Assembly (NCBI GenBank): GCA_003538615.1 | Contig: DPRT01000043.1 | Coordinates: 1-7,042, forward strand | DNA: 7,042 nt | DNA from: Holophagaceae bacterium | GTDB taxonomy: Bacteria > Acidobacteriota > Holophagae > Holophagales > Holophagaceae | Reading direction: 5' to 3' | In this document: positions 5,849-7,042 of the stretch, in pieces | Layout of the letters: the number at the start of each line of letters is the position of its first letter | Position numbering within the stretch: the stretch's first letter is position 1 | Program-made: the position numbers and the translations under genes | The notes under the pieces: model-generated | The model's database searches: none | The model's input: only the letters and a program-made list of their open reading frames with translations | What the model was told of the DNA's origin: nothing

Positions 5849-7042
5849 CAGCCCCTCGCCAGGGCGGCCAGGCCCGCGAGAAGCCGGTCCACTTCCGCCT
5901 CCGTGGAGTAGAGCGACATGCCCGCCCGGATGACGCCGCCGCGCCCGGCCAGACCCAGAACCTCCACCGCCCGGGCCGCGTAGAAGTGCCCGTCCCCCAG
6001 CAGCACACCCTGCTCACCGAGGCGCCGGGCCGCGGCGGCAGGAGGCACACCCTCCAGCGTGACGGCGACGGTGGGAGAGCGTCTGCCCGCGCCAAAGGCC
6101 GGGCCCCACACCTTCAGGCCCGGGATGGCCGCGGCCTGCTCGGCGTACCTCCGGGCAAGGCGGCCCTCGTGCGCCTCGATGCGGGCCATGGCCTCCAGCA
6201 GGCGGCTGCGGAGATCCCCGCCTTCACCAAATCCGGCGAGGTACTCGATGGCGGCCACCAAGCCCGCCAGGGCCGCGTGATGGAGGGTGCCGGTCTCGAT
6301 GCGCCAGGGCGCGGCCTGGTCCACGGTGCAGAGACGGTCCGGTTCCAGCGTTTCCAGCAGCCCCGGGCGGGTGTAGAGAATGCCCACGTGGGGCGCGTAG
6401 AACTTGTAGGCGGAGCAGAGCAGGAAGTCCACGTCCAGGGCCGCCACATCCAGGGAGAAATGCGGTGCGCCATGCACCGCGTCCACCAGCAGCCAGGCCC
6501 CCACGCGGGACGCCAGGGAGCGGGCCAGGGCCAGGTCGTTCACGGTGCCCAGAAGGTTGGAGGCGTAGCCCACGGCCACCAGGCGCGTGCGTGGCGTCAC
6601 CTGCCGCGCGAAGTCTTCGGGATCAAGGGTTCCATCAGGCCGGAGGGCCACTTCCCGGATCACGGCGCCGCGCTCGGCCAGGGCCTTCCAGGGACCACGG
6701 TTGGCCTCGTGATCCAGCTGGGTGATGACGATCTCGTCGCCGGGGGCGATGGCCCGCCCCAGGGCCCGGCCGAGGGCGAAGGCGAGGCTGGTCATGTTCG
6801 CCCCGAAAGAGATGCAGCGCCAGTCGGGGGCCCCGAGCAGAGCCGCAGCGGATTCCCGCGCCGACTGGAGGAGCCGGTCGGTCTCCTCCGAAGTGGCGAA
6901 CTGGCCATGGCAGTTGGCCGCGCCATGGCCGTAGTAGTCGGCGATGGCCTGGATGACCTGGTGGGGAACCTGGGTGCCGCCGGGGCCGTCGAAATACGCC
7001 AGGGGGTGTCCATCCTGCTGGCGGGCGAGCGCCGGAAAATCC
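5848..7042 (-). CDS. Cysteine desulfurase-like PLP enzyme, class V aminotransferase fold (N-terminus outside window)
   Basis: The frame stays open from the stop at 5850-5848 to the right edge, giving 397 visible residues. An internal ATG at 6795 is not the true start: the 82 residues before it carry the family N-terminus, including [12 protein letters not shown] (visible residues 15-26) and [10 protein letters not shown] (79-88). Perhaps ten residues are missing. PLP-site residues are visible: H111 in LDHEAN, D187 in VDAVH, and Schiff-base K213 in CSAYKF (codon 6405-6403). The motif set matches the 'cysteine desulfurase-like', VNI-type subfamily better than SufS or IscS. The loop that holds the catalytic Cys in SufS (TGHHCA) reads DGHFYA here, with Tyr (visible residue 354) at the Cys position, so true desulfurase activity is doubtful. 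It is first in a two-gene minus-strand operon with the FAD oxidoreductase; its promoter is outside the window. Confidence 0.88.
   Translation of the reverse strand, partial: DFPALARQQDGHPLAYFDGPGGTQVPHQVIQAIADYYGHGAANCHGQFATSEETDRLLQSARESAAALLGAPDWRCISFGANMTSLAFALGRALGRAIAPGDEIVITQLDHEANRGPWKALAERGAVIREVALRPDGTLDPEDFARQVTPRTRLVAVGYASNLLGTVNDLALARSLASRVGAWLLVDAVHGAPHFSLDVAALDVDFLLCSAYKFYAPHVGILYTRPGLLETLEPDRLCTVDQAAPWRIETGTLHHAALAGLVAAIEYLAGFGEGGDLRSRLLEAMARIEAHEGRLARRYAEQAAAIPGLKVWGPAFGAGRRSPTVAVTLEGVPPAAAARRLGEQGVLLGDGHFYAARAVEVLGLAGRGGVIRAGMSLYSTEAEVDRLLAGLAALARG
5852..5857 (-). promoter_or_regulatory. Probable Shine-Dalgarno (GAGGGG) for the FAD oxidoreductase
   Basis: Read on the minus strand, GAGGGG lies inside the end of the upstream coding sequence with a 3-base spacer to the ATG at 5848. 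With the TGATG overlap it supports that start and suggests reinitiation by ribosomes finishing the PLP-enzyme gene. The spacer is shorter than ideal, so the call is moderate. Confidence 0.4.

Noticed and set aside
3767..5911. 714-codon plus-strand open frame crossing the convergent junction
   Set aside because: It overlaps the DmsBC-like gene in another frame and is antisense to the flavoprotein and PLP-enzyme genes, with no family motifs. All three real genes are strongly supported.

Overview
This is a gene-dense, very GC-rich bacterial window. Third codon positions are almost all G or C, which is why long spurious ORFs fill the antisense frames. Five protein genes account for nearly all of it. 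I see no rRNA, tRNA, CRISPR array, transposase or long repeat. The organism cannot be named from sequence alone. High GC plus a DMSO-reductase-type respiratory module suggests a facultative or strict anaerobe; a Holophagae/Geothrix-like acidobacterium or a high-GC betaproteobacterium would both fit, and this is only an impression.

Layout: (a) Minus strand, 39-1292: a full-length ThrE-type threonine/serine exporter. (b) A 97-bp divergent intergenic region, 1293-1389. (c) Plus-strand operon, 1390-4754: a DMSO-reductase-superfamily molybdoenzyme catalytic subunit, overlapping by one base (TGATG) a second gene. That second gene fuses a DmsB-like four-cluster ferredoxin to a DmsC-like membrane anchor. 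(d) Minus-strand operon, 4751 to the right edge: a class V aminotransferase-fold 'cysteine desulfurase-like' enzyme whose N-terminal tip lies beyond the window, followed (again with a TGATG overlap) by an FAD-dependent L-2-hydroxyglutarate-dehydrogenase-like oxidoreductase. The plus and minus operons converge and share one CTAG tetranucleotide that supplies both stop codons.

How it works together: the plus operon looks like a complete two-gene quinone-linked molybdoenzyme. Electrons would pass between the membrane quinone pool (DmsC part), four [4Fe-4S] clusters (DmsB part), the catalytic-subunit [4Fe-4S] cluster and a bis-MGD Mo/W site. Two features depart from classical DmsABC. The catalytic subunit has no Tat signal, so it should sit on the cytoplasmic face. 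The residue aligned with the metal ligand is Cys rather than the Ser of true DMSO reductases. The substrate is therefore unknown. The minus operon pairs a PLP enzyme that lacks the cysteine-desulfurase catalytic Cys with a 2-hydroxyacid/amine oxidase-like flavoprotein. A shared pathway is possible but unproven, and nothing in the sequence ties the two operons to each other or to the exporter.
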